From Leptolyngbya sp. CCY15150 (GTDB lineage Bacteria > Cyanobacteriota > Cyanobacteriia > RECH01): a stretch of DNA of 64,000 bases. Where the stretch lies: positions 42,862 through 106,861 of the forward strand of contig NZ_JACSWB010000175.1 in NCBI RefSeq assembly GCF_016888135.1, read 5' to 3'. Every line of letters starts with the position of its first letter. The stretch's first letter is position 1. The translations under genes and the position numbers were made by a program. The notes below the pieces were generated by a model, which worked only from the letters and a program-made list of their open reading frames with translations, was not told the DNA's origin and ran no database searches. This document shows, one piece after another, positions 36,170 to 46,740 of this stretch.

Positions 36170-36877
36170 CTAACGGTGCGATCGCCCTTCCCCTGCACTA
36201 TGGGGTGGATGGCCAGAGGGTGGATCAAGCTGGAGCTGCTGCCGTCCATTGCGAATGACGCGGATCATGTCGGCCATTTGTTGCTCCATATCCCGCAAGA
36301 CGCGATCGGCATAGTCATCGGCTCCGCGCTGAATCTCCTCACATTCAGCGATCGCCATCACGCGCATCTCTTCCACTTCCTGTTGAATTTGGCGACGCAA
36401 CTGCTCCACTTCCTGCATGGTTTGTTCATGGATGACGTCGCATTCCTGCTGAATCTGCTGGCGAATTTGCCGAGCTTCCATTTCAGCTTGGCGAATCAAG
36501 CCCATTTCATCGAGAATCTCCGCTGCCCGTCGCTCCGCCGCCTCGACGATGTCTTGGGCGTAGTTCTCTGCCTCTAGGAGAATCTCTTCCTTGTTACGAA
36601 TGATATCTTTTGCGTCTTGAAATGCGGACGGCAAGTGGATGCGCAGTAAATCTAACTGATCGAGAAGCTGCTCTTCATCCACCAGCGTCCAGCGGCTCAG
36701 GGGCAGCCGTGGACTATCAAGCAGCATGTCTTCTAGCTTGTTGAGCTCTTGCTGAATATCCACATTTCCTATCCGTGCGGGGGGGGCGACGGGGCCGCCT
36801 CCATTGAGGGCGTGTCCGCCTGCTGGGTTGGAGGCATGGCGATCCGTGCTGACGAATTCGGAGTCTTGTCGTAACAT
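36170..36877 (-). CDS. Coiled-coil protein (DivIVA/AtpF-like) encoded after coaD
   Basis: A 235-aa cytoplasmic protein. After a low-complexity N-terminus, [46 protein letters not shown] precedes a long charged coiled coil (about 85-210, with repeated IRQQIQQE and [11 protein letters not shown]). It resembles cyanobacterial proteins found beside coaD and often labelled DivIVA- or ATP-synthase-B-like. Role unproven. The ATG at 36877 gives a 109-nt overlap with coaD. A GTG at 36763 (VDIQQEL), with AGGA 5 nt upstream, would remove the overlap. I cannot decide which is used. Confidence 0.8.
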   Translation of the reverse strand: MLRQDSEFVSTDRHASNPAGGHALNGGGPVAPPARIGNVDIQQELNKLEDMLLDSPRLPLSRWTLVDEEQLLDQLDLLRIHLPSAFQDAKDIIRNKEEILLEAENYAQDIVEAAERRAAEILDEMGLIRQAEMEARQIRQQIQQECDVIHEQTMQEVEQLRRQIQQEVEEMRVMAIAECEEIQRGADDYADRVLRDMEQQMADMIRVIRNGRQQLQLDPPSGHPPHSAGEGRSHR

Positions 36878-37338
36878 CTGCGAATATCCAGAGCAACAGT
36901 TTGAGGGACAAGATGATCAATCGGCCCCTCGAAGCGAGCAATTTCTTTCACAAGGCTACTGCTTAAGAAACTATACTCATTCGAGGTTGCGAGAAAAACC
37001 GTCTCAATCTCATCAGAGAGGGTTTTGTTGGTATGAGCCATCTGCAGTTCTTTTTCAAAATCCGAAAGAACCCGTAGGCCTCGAAGCAGCACCCCAGCAC
37101 TTCGCATTCTGGCATATGTGACCGTTAATCCATCAAAACTATCTACTTCGACATTATTGAGATGTCGGGTAGCACGACGGATTTGCTCTAATCGCATCTG
37201 AACACTGAATAGCGGGGTTTTGCTTGGGTTTTTTAAGACCACCACAATCACGCGCTCGAAAAGCTGACATCCGCGCTCGATAATGTCGAGGTGCCCGAGG
37301 GTGATGGGGTCAAAGCTGCCTGGGTAAATTGCAATCAC
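36769..37338 (-). CDS. coaD: Phosphopantetheine adenylyltransferase
   Basis: A 189-aa enzyme making dephospho-CoA from phosphopantetheine and ATP. The nucleotidyltransferase motif is [38 protein letters not shown] and the C-terminal motif [18 protein letters not shown] are complete. The family usually ends near residue 160. The last ~30 residues ([20 protein letters not shown]) are an extra low-complexity tail lying within the overlap with the next gene. Confidence 0.95.
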   Translation of the reverse strand: MIAIYPGSFDPITLGHLDIIERGCQLFERVIVVVLKNPSKTPLFSVQMRLEQIRRATRHLNNVEVDSFDGLTVTYARMRSAGVLLRGLRVLSDFEKELQMAHTNKTLSDEIETVFLATSNEYSFLSSSLVKEIARFEGPIDHLVPQTVALDIRRCYDKTPNSSARIAMPPTQQADTPSMEAAPSPPPHG

Positions 37339-37534
37339 GATTCAGTGGATCCCTGATGAATCAGAGCAGTTAGGGTGATTATATCGGACAGGGCCACTCT
37401 CCGCTCAGGCTTATTTTGCTTCGAAGACAAAAAAATAGATCATCAGGCAGCGATCGCCCCCCTCATGCCCACGACAGGCAAGACGATCCATCAAGGCATT
37501 TTAATCCCGTTTCGAGGGTTCCCCAGATTGCCTT

Positions 37535-39121
37535 CTAGGGCACATAGGGCGTTGGAGGAGCCTGCACCTGGGGCGATCGCCCTAAGATGAGCCCCAGGCA
37601 AAAGCCCAGCACCAAGCCCGAAAAATGTCCTATCACGCTAATACCCGGCGTACTGAGATCAAAGGCAACCTGTAGGCCAATCACCGCTAGAACCAAGCGC
37701 AGGCGCTTGCCGGCCAAGCGAGACTTTTCATAATGCCAGCCGTAGAGCAGCATGGCAGCGATCATGCCAATCAGGCCCATGATCGCCCCCGATGCCCCTA
37801 CGGCAATTTGAGGTGGCGTATCGTTTAACCAAGCCACCAGAGTGACACAGCCCATGGAGCCAGCTCCCGTCAGCACATAGGCTATGCCATAACGCCAGAG
37901 GCCCAGCCGAGCTTCTACAAACGCGCCAAGAATCATCAGCCCCAGCATATTCATCGCTAGATGCATCCAGCCATAGTGGAGAAACATGGCGCTCAGCAGC
38001 CGCCACCAAGCTCCTGCCATCACATCTTGAGGCACCAGGGCTCCTAGGCGATAGAGCACACTTAGGTTCTGGCTACCCCCCGCCCAGATTTCTAGGCCAA
38101 AGGCCAGCAGATTCAGGGCAATCAACATAGCGGTCATGGGACTAGCCCGATGGGCAGGGGTGAGGCGCAGACCATAATCATGCTCATGCTGTAGATCAAG
38201 CATCATCTGCTGCAGCAGCGCGGAATTGGCGGCAGCGACCGGCAACCCAATGGCAGGCGGATGGGCCAAGCGCCAGCAAACGGCATGGGCCAAGGCCGGA
38301 GACGGGGAGGCGATCGCTTTGAGGGTGTCTTGGGCGATCGCATCATGGCCAGCAGCAAACTGAGCCGTGGCCCGCCAAAAGGCTTGCCCGTTGGCTGAAT
38401 CCTGCACCAGCCCGCGTTGAAAAAGAGCCTGCACAGCCTCAACCTGTCCTGTAAACGCCAAAACCAAGAGCCGGGCGTGGTTAATCTGAGATGGACTACC
38501 ATAGCGCTCTAAGCAGGGCTGCAGCCGCTCAAACTCATTCACCAAGGTGAGCACATCCTGGGTTTCACCTTGGGATCGCAAGCTGTAGAGCATGAGCCAA
38601 GGACTTTGATGCAGAGCTGCCGTCGGAATTTGGGACAGCCACTGGCGTAACCGCTGCCAGCGGCTATGACTGCTATAGAGCAAGGCAGGGGCGATGGAGG
38701 CCAGGGCATGGCGCGAGGCAGAATGCTGGCGAATGAGCGTTGCCGCTTCTTCCTCCTGTCCCCGCTGAGCTAGGGTCAGGGCATGGAGAACGGAGGCCAC
38801 ATCAGGCCAGCCGTCTGCTGGATGAAGCCAGCCTAAAAGATGGGCTAAGGGACGAGCCGTCTGAAACCGCTCTTGGGCCACCCAGGTCATCACCTGTTTC
38901 ATGCCCACAAGGGGAATGGCAACCCATATCAACCATAAACCGCCAGCCACCCAGCCCACCCAGGCTGGAGCCAGCCTATACGTCGCCACAATGGCCAACA
39001 GAATGCCCACACATACCGCGATCCAACCGCGATCGCGCCCTTGGGAAAGCCACACCGAGCGCAGGAGCAAGGAAAGGAGGGAAAGACAAACTGTCCAGGT
39101 TACGATATGGGTTGGAGTCAT
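37535..39121 (-). CDS. Rhomboid-family intramembrane serine protease
   Basis: A 528-aa membrane protein. The rhomboid domain is C-terminal (about 325-520), with HYGWMHLAMNMLGL, the catalytic Ser444 in VGASGAIMGL and catalytic His499 in VIGHFSGLVLG. The N-terminal part has two or three hydrophobic helices (1-75), then about 230 soluble, helical, TPR-like residues with repeated Leu/Ala helices. Such long N-terminal extensions occur in cyanobacterial rhomboids and may select substrates. Substrate unknown. Transcribed alone. Confidence 0.9.
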   Translation of the reverse strand: MTPTHIVTWTVCLSLLSLLLRSVWLSQGRDRGWIAVCVGILLAIVATYRLAPAWVGWVAGGLWLIWVAIPLVGMKQVMTWVAQERFQTARPLAHLLGWLHPADGWPDVASVLHALTLAQRGQEEEAATLIRQHSASRHALASIAPALLYSSHSRWQRLRQWLSQIPTAALHQSPWLMLYSLRSQGETQDVLTLVNEFERLQPCLERYGSPSQINHARLLVLAFTGQVEAVQALFQRGLVQDSANGQAFWRATAQFAAGHDAIAQDTLKAIASPSPALAHAVCWRLAHPPAIGLPVAAANSALLQQMMLDLQHEHDYGLRLTPAHRASPMTAMLIALNLLAFGLEIWAGGSQNLSVLYRLGALVPQDVMAGAWWRLLSAMFLHYGWMHLAMNMLGLMILGAFVEARLGLWRYGIAYVLTGAGSMGCVTLVAWLNDTPPQIAVGASGAIMGLIGMIAAMLLYGWHYEKSRLAGKRLRLVLAVIGLQVAFDLSTPGISVIGHFSGLVLGFCLGLILGRSPQVQAPPTPYVP

Positions 39122-39683
39122 AGCTCAAAAACATCAACGATCCGTGCTTACTGCCAACGATGCCCCTTACAGTTAAGACAGCAAGCCCCTAACAGCTATG
39201 CCTACGTAAATAATTTCGCGAGATATCCTGAGCGAATCTGTACGGTTCGTAGAATCTCGTAGAATGATGGCGATCGCATTTCCTAATTGTGACCCATTGT
39301 CTCTACCATCATCGAACCAGGATTCTCGCGATCGCCCCCCTCTAGTCTATTGCACGGTCATTCTGAATAGTCTTCGATAGTCTTCCAAGGATTGACCTAC
39401 GACTACCTGTACGATGACTATCCGTACTACGACTATCCATAATAGAGGGAACCACCACAACCAGGTATCTTTCCATCCTGGCAGGCAGGTCTGGTTGATC
39501 GTCCTGGGTAGTACTCATTGATGTTGACCCTCAATTGTCGGTGCAGCGTTCATGCGATCTGCTTTTTTTCCTACTGATCTTGTCGTGCCGCACATACCCT
39601 GCCATGCCGGACAACCCTATACTGATGGTCTGCAGGAAGGTGACTCAAGTCATAGTTCCTTTGCGCGAGATGGTAACCGCCCT
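39122..39683. other. 562-bp divergent intergenic region
   Basis: Between the rhomboid and adenylate cyclase genes. Contains degenerate tandem repeats of ATAGTCTTC (39367-39385) and of CTACGACTACC/GACTATCCGTAC type (39396-39442). A possible reading frame from 39552 runs into the cyclase gene but is not family-like. No gene recognised. Confidence 0.5.
39366..39443. repeat. Degenerate short tandem repeats
   Basis: Two copies of ATAGTCTTC are followed by three imperfect copies of a 14-15 bp unit, TACGACTATCCG-like, alternating TAC and GACTA(C/T)C. Upstream of the cyclase gene, possibly a spaced binding-site array. Confidence 0.55.
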
Positions 39684-41660
39684 ATGACTGACAAGCCTGA
39701 CATCCTCATTGTGGATGACCAACCGGATAACCTACGGTTACTCTCCAATATTCTAAGCCAGCAGGGTTACAAGGTTCGGAAGGCTCTGAACGGAGCTTTG
39801 GCGATCGCAGCGGTTGAGGCAGCCCTACCGGATGTCATCTTGCTGGACATCACCATGCCAGATATGTCGGGGTATGAGGTGTGTCAACACCTCAAAGCAT
39901 CTGTGAGCACACAATCTATCCCGATCATTTTTCTCAGCGCTCTAGATGACGCTACAGATAAGGTGAAAGCCTTCCAGGTCGGTGGGGCAGACTATATCAC
40001 CAAACCCTTTCAAACTGAAGAGGTGGTGGCTCGCCTAGCGCTCCAGATAACGCTCCAGCAGCAGCGACTGCGACTGCAAGACGAAATTAACCACCATCAA
40101 CAAACCGTAGAAATCCTGCGCCAGTCGCGGGCCATGCTGTCTAGCGTGCTGAATAGCTCCATTGATGGCGTCGCGGCCTTTCAGGCCGTGCGAGACGATC
40201 AGGGCGATATCATTGATTTTCAGTGGGTGGTGGCCAACCCAGTTGCCGCGTCTTGGGTCGGTAAATCCCGAGACGCCTTGATTGGACAATCAGCCCTGGA
40301 CGAACTTCCCAACGTCAATACCCATGAGCTCTTCGACTGGTTTGTAGAAGTTGTGGAAACCGGGCGATCGCTCGATCGAGAATTTTGCCACCATCGCCAA
40401 GGGCACCCGGCTTGGTTCCAGCTTGTGGCTACGAAACTCGGTGACGGCTTTTCCCTCACCTTCCGTGACATCACCCCGATCAAAACCATGGTGGCCCAGC
40501 TAGAGTCCACCAACCATGAGCTGGAGCTCCGTAATCAACAGCTTCAAGAGCGCATTGATGTTTGCGATATCATTCTGTCTGAACGGCTGGAGGCCGAGTC
40601 GGCCCTGCGCCAGGTAGAAGAACGATACCGCAGCATTTTTGAACATTCCATTGAAGGGATTTATCAACTAGCACCCAATCGCCACTATCTAGGCGTCAAT
40701 CCTGCCTTCGCCCAGATTTTGGGCTACGACTCGCCGGAAGACTTTATGGAGTCGGTCATCTCGCCCGAACAGCTTTACGTTCAACCCAAGCGCCAGGCTG
40801 AACTATCTGCCTATATGCAGCGCTACGACTCGGTGCCAGATTTCGAGTCCCAGGTTTATCGCCGCGATCGCTCCGTGATTTGGGTATCCGAAAATATCTG
40901 GGCCGTGCGCGATACGGAAGGGGTGCTGCGCTACTACGAAGGCATGATTACCAACGTGACCGATCGCAAAGAGGCTGAGCGAGAACTGCGGGTGCAGCGG
41001 CTGCGGAGTGAACGCTTGCTGCTGAATATTTTGCCTCAGCGCATTGCCGAACGATTGAAGCGTAGCCCCCGCACGATCGCCGATAGTTTTACAGATGTAA
41101 CTGTTTTATTTGCCGACCTAGTTAATTTCACGCAGTTGGCCAGCCGCATTTCCCCGCAAGAGTTGGTGGATTTGCTCAACCAAATTTTTTCGACCTTCGA
41201 CAGTCTTGTGGAAAAATACGGACTGGAAAAGGTGAAAACCGTGGGGGATGAGTATATGGCAGTTTCCGGTATGCCCAGTCCCCGCCCCGACCATGCCGGA
41301 GCGATCGCTGAATTGGCCCTCGATATGCAGGAGGCCATCCGTCAGTTTAAGACCCCGGATGGCGATCCCTTCCAACTGCGGATTGGCATGAACACTGGCC
41401 CTGTGGTGGCAGGGGTGATCGGCACCAAGAAATTTAGCTATGACCTATGGGGCGATACCGTCAACGTGGCGTCTCGCATGGAGTCTCGGGGCGAACCGGG
41501 TCGCATCCAAGTCACGCCCAAAACCTACGAGTTCATCAAGCATCAATATGTCTTTGAAAGTCGGGGGGAAATTTTTATCAAGGGTATTGGTCAAATGCCC
41601 ACCTATTGGCTGATCGGACGGCGATCGCCCGATATGCTGGAGCAGCTTCTAGAAAAATAG
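39684..41660 (+). CDS. Receiver-PAS-PAS adenylate cyclase
   Basis: A 658-aa cytoplasmic class III nucleotidyl cyclase, starting at the ATG at 39684 (MTDKPDILIVDDQPDN). Order: receiver (1-125, phospho-Asp in VILLDITMPDMSG), coiled link, a divergent PAS (about 150-280), a canonical PAS (about 320-430, RYRSIFEHSIEGIYQL), then the cyclase domain (about 460-650) with metal Asp in VTVLFADLVNFT and VGDEYMAVSG. Substrate residues Lys (EKVKTVGDEY) and Asp (SYDLWGDTVNVASR) favour ATP, hence cAMP. It links phosphorelay input to cAMP output. The partner kinase is not adjacent. Confidence 0.92.
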   Translation: MTDKPDILIVDDQPDNLRLLSNILSQQGYKVRKALNGALAIAAVEAALPDVILLDITMPDMSGYEVCQHLKASVSTQSIPIIFLSALDDATDKVKAFQVGGADYITKPFQTEEVVARLALQITLQQQRLRLQDEINHHQQTVEILRQSRAMLSSVLNSSIDGVAAFQAVRDDQGDIIDFQWVVANPVAASWVGKSRDALIGQSALDELPNVNTHELFDWFVEVVETGRSLDREFCHHRQGHPAWFQLVATKLGDGFSLTFRDITPIKTMVAQLESTNHELELRNQQLQERIDVCDIILSERLEAESALRQVEERYRSIFEHSIEGIYQLAPNRHYLGVNPAFAQILGYDSPEDFMESVISPEQLYVQPKRQAELSAYMQRYDSVPDFESQVYRRDRSVIWVSENIWAVRDTEGVLRYYEGMITNVTDRKEAERELRVQRLRSERLLLNILPQRIAERLKRSPRTIADSFTDVTVLFADLVNFTQLASRISPQELVDLLNQIFSTFDSLVEKYGLEKVKTVGDEYMAVSGMPSPRPDHAGAIAELALDMQEAIRQFKTPDGDPFQLRIGMNTGPVVAGVIGTKKFSYDLWGDTVNVASRMESRGEPGRIQVTPKTYEFIKHQYVFESRGEIFIKGIGQMPTYWLIGRRSPDMLEQLLEK

Positions 41661-41681
41661 ATGTCTGGATGGGTTTGGCTT

Positions 41682-41696
41682 TCTCCCTTCGGGAGA
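41682..41696 (+). terminator. Possible terminator after the cyclase gene
   Basis: Perfect 6-bp hairpin TCTCCC-TTC-GGGAGA followed by CATTTC, 21 bp past the stop. Weak U-tract. Confidence 0.35.
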
Positions 41697-41789
41697 CATT
41701 TCACGGTGGCGTAGTGTCCTCAGGACAAACGGCTTCGCTCAGCCAGCCTAGTTTTGGGCGTGATCCTGGGCGGGTGTAGCCTCCCAAGT

Positions 41790-42542
41790 CTAGCCATGCC
41801 ACAGGGCTCGCCAGGCAAATTTTGGTAAGGCCAACATGCGCCGCCAGCGCCAAGGTTCTTGATAGAGCCGATAAGTCCATTCCAGGTGATTGTCGCGCAG
41901 CCACTGGGGAGCACGGGTTTTCGTTCCCGCCCAGATGTCAAAACTACCGCCCACGCCGATCCAGATGGACTGGGGGCAGAGATGGCGATGCTCATGGATC
42001 CAAAATTCCTGCCGAGGCACGCCCAGTCCTACCAAAATAATCGCCGGTTGCTTCGCTGCCAGGGTTGCACACAAGTCCTGATATTCATCAGCACTCAGGT
42101 AGCCATGCTGCACTCCAGCGATCGCCAAGGAGGGCAGTTGGCTTTGCCATTGATCGGCGGCCTGTTGCGCCACCCCCGGTGAACCACCGTAAAAGAATAG
42201 AGAGGCGGCCTTACCTTCTCCCTCAACAGCGGGCGATCGCCGAATGAGGGATTCAGCTAATTCAATACCAGGACAGCGCTGCACTCGCTTGCCCCGCAGC
42301 CGTAGGTAGAGCACCACGCCAGCTCCATCAGGAATCACCAGTTCTGCCTGCTGAATCACGTTAGCGAGATCAGGATTGGTATCAGCCTGCATCGACATCT
42401 CAGCATTGAGGGTGACCACATGTACCCCTTGCTGCTGCTGGATTTGAGCTATCAGCCAATCGGTGTAATTATCAAGCAAATGGAGCGGCAGATCAAAAAT
42501 CGTAAAAGGTTGCGGGATCACAGGGTCAGACACATCCAGCAT
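41790..42542 (-). CDS. WecB/TagA/CpsF-family glycosyltransferase
   Basis: A 250-aa GT26-family enzyme that transfers an N-acetylmannosamine-type sugar during polysaccharide or teichoic-like polymer assembly. Family motifs: VVTLNAEM, LVIPDGAGVVLYLRLRGK, RCPGIELAESL, LFFYGGSPGVAQQAA, LVGLGVPRQEFWIHEH and GVGGSFDIWAG, then the C-terminal basic LEWTYRLYQEPWRWRRM. Probably membrane-associated through the basic C-terminus. The acceptor is unknown. No polysaccharide genes are adjacent. Confidence 0.92.
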   Translation of the reverse strand: MLDVSDPVIPQPFTIFDLPLHLLDNYTDWLIAQIQQQQGVHVVTLNAEMSMQADTNPDLANVIQQAELVIPDGAGVVLYLRLRGKRVQRCPGIELAESLIRRSPAVEGEGKAASLFFYGGSPGVAQQAADQWQSQLPSLAIAGVQHGYLSADEYQDLCATLAAKQPAIILVGLGVPRQEFWIHEHRHLCPQSIWIGVGGSFDIWAGTKTRAPQWLRDNHLEWTYRLYQEPWRWRRMLALPKFAWRALWHG

Positions 42543-42598
42543 AGGGAGGATTGATTCATTACCACCCTAAACTTAGGGCGCAGTGGACGAGATTGCAA

Positions 42599-43888
<1,290 letters not shown>

Positions 43889-44038
43889 AAGTCTTTTCAT
43901 CTTGACCAATCGAGCCAAGAAATTGCAGGTTGTGTACACATCTTAAGGTTCAAGGTGCCGGGGGAAGACTTCGGAGACAATGACCAAGGTGGCGATCGCC
44001 TCTGAGTGTAGCCCCGTGATGTACGTAGGTTGGTACCC

Positions 44039-44569
44039 ATGTCCGAGACTCAACCGATTCGCCTTGCGGATCTTGACTTTATCCCATACCTCACCGATGC
44101 CGGAGAGTTGTCCTATACTCTTGCGGATCAAATTGGCGTCTATGCCATTTTTGACGCCGATCGCACCCTACAGTTTGTCGGCTACTCCCGCAATGTAGCC
44201 CTAAGCCTGGTGCAGCATATAGTGCGCCAGCCCCAGCAGTGCTACTGGGTGAAGGTGCAGTGTATCGATCGCCCAAGTCGCTCCATTCTGGAAGACATTC
44301 GCCAGGCCTGGCTGGCTGAAGTTCCCAACAGCCCCGCCCATACCGCCAGCGATCGCTGGACTCAGCCCATTGATGCGGCAGCCCAGATGACGCCGGAGGA
44401 GCAGCAGGCTCTGGCTAAAGGTGATGGGGGCGATCGCCCTCGGTTGCTCAAACAAGTGGCCAGACGGGTCGAGCAAGAGGTTCTGGCCCAACTGGCTGAG
44501 CGTGGAGTCACTGCCTCCCTGCGGTTTAATCCGAAATTGAAGGAAGAGGGACTGTTAGATCTCAAATAG
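44039..44569 (+). CDS. GIY-YIG-like nuclease-fold protein
   Basis: A 176-aa protein from the ATG at 44039 (MSETQPIRLADLDFIPYL). The GIY-YIG core is seen as GVYAIFDADRTLQFVGYSRNVALSLVQHI, i.e. GVY and FVG in place of GIY and YIG, with the Arg kept. Typical catalytic Glu context is unclear. The second half is a helical tail (RLLKQVARRVEQEVLAQLAERG) found in cyanobacterial homologues. Nuclease activity is not assured. Confidence 0.8.
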   Translation: MSETQPIRLADLDFIPYLTDAGELSYTLADQIGVYAIFDADRTLQFVGYSRNVALSLVQHIVRQPQQCYWVKVQCIDRPSRSILEDIRQAWLAEVPNSPAHTASDRWTQPIDAAAQMTPEEQQALAKGDGGDRPRLLKQVARRVEQEVLAQLAERGVTASLRFNPKLKEEGLLDLK

Positions 44570-44597
44570 ATCTCATAGATCTCAAACAGATCTCAAG
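44557..44597. repeat. Tandem AGATCTCA repeats
   Basis: Four exact AGATCTCA copies begin at 44557, 44568, 44577 and 44588 (spacing 11, 9, 11). The first is inside the last codons of the GIY-YIG gene. A fifth copy and related AGAT words follow to 44672. Confidence 0.75.
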
Positions 44598-44940
44598 GCG
44601 ATCGCTGAGATTGCTAAATCCCGACGAAGCGATCGGTAGATCACGATAGATTTCACCTAGATCTCAACGTAGGAGATCGCTATGTAGTGGATCGCTATCG
44701 TGAATTGCCCCCAACTTAGTGCCGAATGAACGTCCTAGAACGTATGTCCTAGCGTGATCCCACTGCACCAACCCACCTCAACCTACTAAAACGCGACCAT
44801 CTCATGATCGTGAAGGGGGTAGGCAGTGCTAGGCTTTGAGCAGGATTGAAGGGTGGACATTTGCCATCGGTTGACCAGTCCCGCAGTCCGTGGGCGATCG
44901 CCCTGTTTTGCTGAAACCCTTGAGCCACACCGGAAGTCCT
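44570..44940. other. 371-bp region upstream of the kinase gene
   Basis: Apart from the AGATCTCA repeats I see no gene. The kinase promoter is presumably near 44800-44900. Confidence 0.45.
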
Positions 44941-46719
44941 ATGTCGTCAACGCTGCTGAGTAATCGCTACCAAGTCCTAGAAACCCTCGGAGCTGGAGGG
45001 TTTGGCACCACGCTGCTCGCCGAAGATATCCAGATGCCGTCTCGGCGGAAATGTGTCATTAAGCAACTGAAGCCGATTGAGAACAACCCAGACATTTATC
45101 GGCTGGTGCAAGAACGTTTCCATCGAGAGGCGGCCATTCTGGAAAGCTTGGGCAATGTCAACGGGCAAATTCCCCAGCTCTATGCCTATTTCAATGAAGA
45201 TGACCGGTTTTACCTGATCCAAGAATGGATCGAAGGGATGACCTTAAGCCAAAAGGTGAAACTGCAGGGACGACTGCCGGAAGCCCAAGTTCGCAGCATT
45301 CTCATGAGTCTCCTGTCGGTGTTGGACTATGTCCACAGTCGCCAAATTATTCACCGCGATATTAAACCCGACAACATTATTTTGCGATCGCAGGATCAAA
45401 AACCGGTGCTGATCGACTTTGGGGCCGTGCGCGAAACCATGGGCACGGTGGTCAACTCGGAAGGCGAGGCCACCAGTTCTATCGTCATCGGTACGCCAGG
45501 CTTCATGCCCTCCGAGCAGGCAGCGGGGCGCGCTATCTACTCCAGCGATCTCTACAGCCTGGGGTTGACCATGATCTACCTGCTCACGGGCAAGCCACCC
45601 CAGGATCTCGATCTTGATCCCCGCACGGGAGATGTGGTGTGGCAGCATGATGCGCCGGGCGTGAGTCAGACACTCATTGATAGCCTCAATCGATCGATTC
45701 AATATAACCCACGCGATCGCTATGCCACAGCAGCCGAGATGCTAGACGCCTTGGAAGGTAGCAGCAGCGACCCGGCCACCGCCGTCCAAGCTGGCGAGAT
45801 CCGCGATCGCCTCCCCGGAACATCTGCATCAGAGGTGCCGCCCACGGTCATCCCTTCGTCGAGGCCATCGCCCCCCGCCAGAGATCTGGTCTCGGAAGCG
45901 CCAGAGGCGATCGATAGCATGGCCGTGGGCAAGGATAAACCCCTGCCGCCGGAGGTGCCTGGCTGGAACTGGGGCGCGTTTCTCCTCCCCGGCATCTGGT
46001 GTTTCAACAACCAGGTGTGGTGGGGGCTGCTGGCTTGGACATCCTGGTTTACCGTAGGGCTCAGTTGGCTAGTTGTTGGCGGTTTGTTGGGAGCCAAGGG
46101 CAACGAATGGGCCTGGAAGAGCCGAGGCTGGAAAAGTGTTGAAGCGTTTAAGGCCAACCAACGGGCTTGGGCCATTGGCGGCATCGCTACATGGAGCGGC
46201 ATGGTGGGCTTGATCATCCTCCTGGCAGTCATTGGGTCCCAACTGCCCGATACAGACAGCGCGGTGACGGACGAAGCAACGCCGGTTGAGCCCACCCTCC
46301 CCGATCCACCCGTCCCGCCCACAGAGCCAACACCGCCGCCCAGCGTCACCGAAGCAGCAGGATTAACCAACCTGCAAGTCTGTGCGATACCCGAACCAGA
46401 AACTGTCTGTGATGGCGATCGCTCCCAGATTCCGACCAAGACGCCATCTATTTTGATCAGCGCCGATTTAGACGTGCCCATAGACACCCAAATCATCATC
46501 ACATGGCGATATCTGGGCGGCGAGGCCGGCGAGGCCACCGACATCGATACTATTTCCGTGGTGAAAGACGACGAGGCGATTGACTACGTCTGGACACGCC
46601 TACCGGCTCCTGAAAGCGGCACCTGGCCCACCGGTGACTATCAAGTCAACTTTGAGATCCTACTCCCAGACAGCAGCAATGACAGCGAAACGATCCAAAA
46701 GGGCTTTTCTATCCAGTAA
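44941..46719 (+). CDS. Active-type Ser/Thr protein kinase with membrane and C-terminal domains
   Basis: A 592-aa kinase from the ATG at 44941 (MSSTLLSNRYQVLETLGAGGFG). The catalytic set is intact: Gly loop LGAGGFG, Lys41, HRDIKPDN (Asp140), DFG as IDFGAVRE (Asp159), and an APE-like motif GTPGFMPSEQ. A Pro/Ser linker leads to a membrane domain with three hydrophobic stretches (about 345-445, WGAFLLPGIWCFNNQVWWGLL) and a final soluble domain of ~130 residues after a Pro-rich stretch. Cyanobacterial SPK/Pkn type. Substrate unknown. It contrasts with the dead kinase at 30388. Confidence 0.92.
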   Translation: MSSTLLSNRYQVLETLGAGGFGTTLLAEDIQMPSRRKCVIKQLKPIENNPDIYRLVQERFHREAAILESLGNVNGQIPQLYAYFNEDDRFYLIQEWIEGMTLSQKVKLQGRLPEAQVRSILMSLLSVLDYVHSRQIIHRDIKPDNIILRSQDQKPVLIDFGAVRETMGTVVNSEGEATSSIVIGTPGFMPSEQAAGRAIYSSDLYSLGLTMIYLLTGKPPQDLDLDPRTGDVVWQHDAPGVSQTLIDSLNRSIQYNPRDRYATAAEMLDALEGSSSDPATAVQAGEIRDRLPGTSASEVPPTVIPSSRPSPPARDLVSEAPEAIDSMAVGKDKPLPPEVPGWNWGAFLLPGIWCFNNQVWWGLLAWTSWFTVGLSWLVVGGLLGAKGNEWAWKSRGWKSVEAFKANQRAWAIGGIATWSGMVGLIILLAVIGSQLPDTDSAVTDEATPVEPTLPDPPVPPTEPTPPPSVTEAAGLTNLQVCAIPEPETVCDGDRSQIPTKTPSILISADLDVPIDTQIIITWRYLGGEAGEATDIDTISVVKDDEAIDYVWTRLPAPESGTWPTGDYQVNFEILLPDSSNDSETIQKGFSIQ

Positions 46720-46740
46720 GCTGAATCACGATACTGATTT

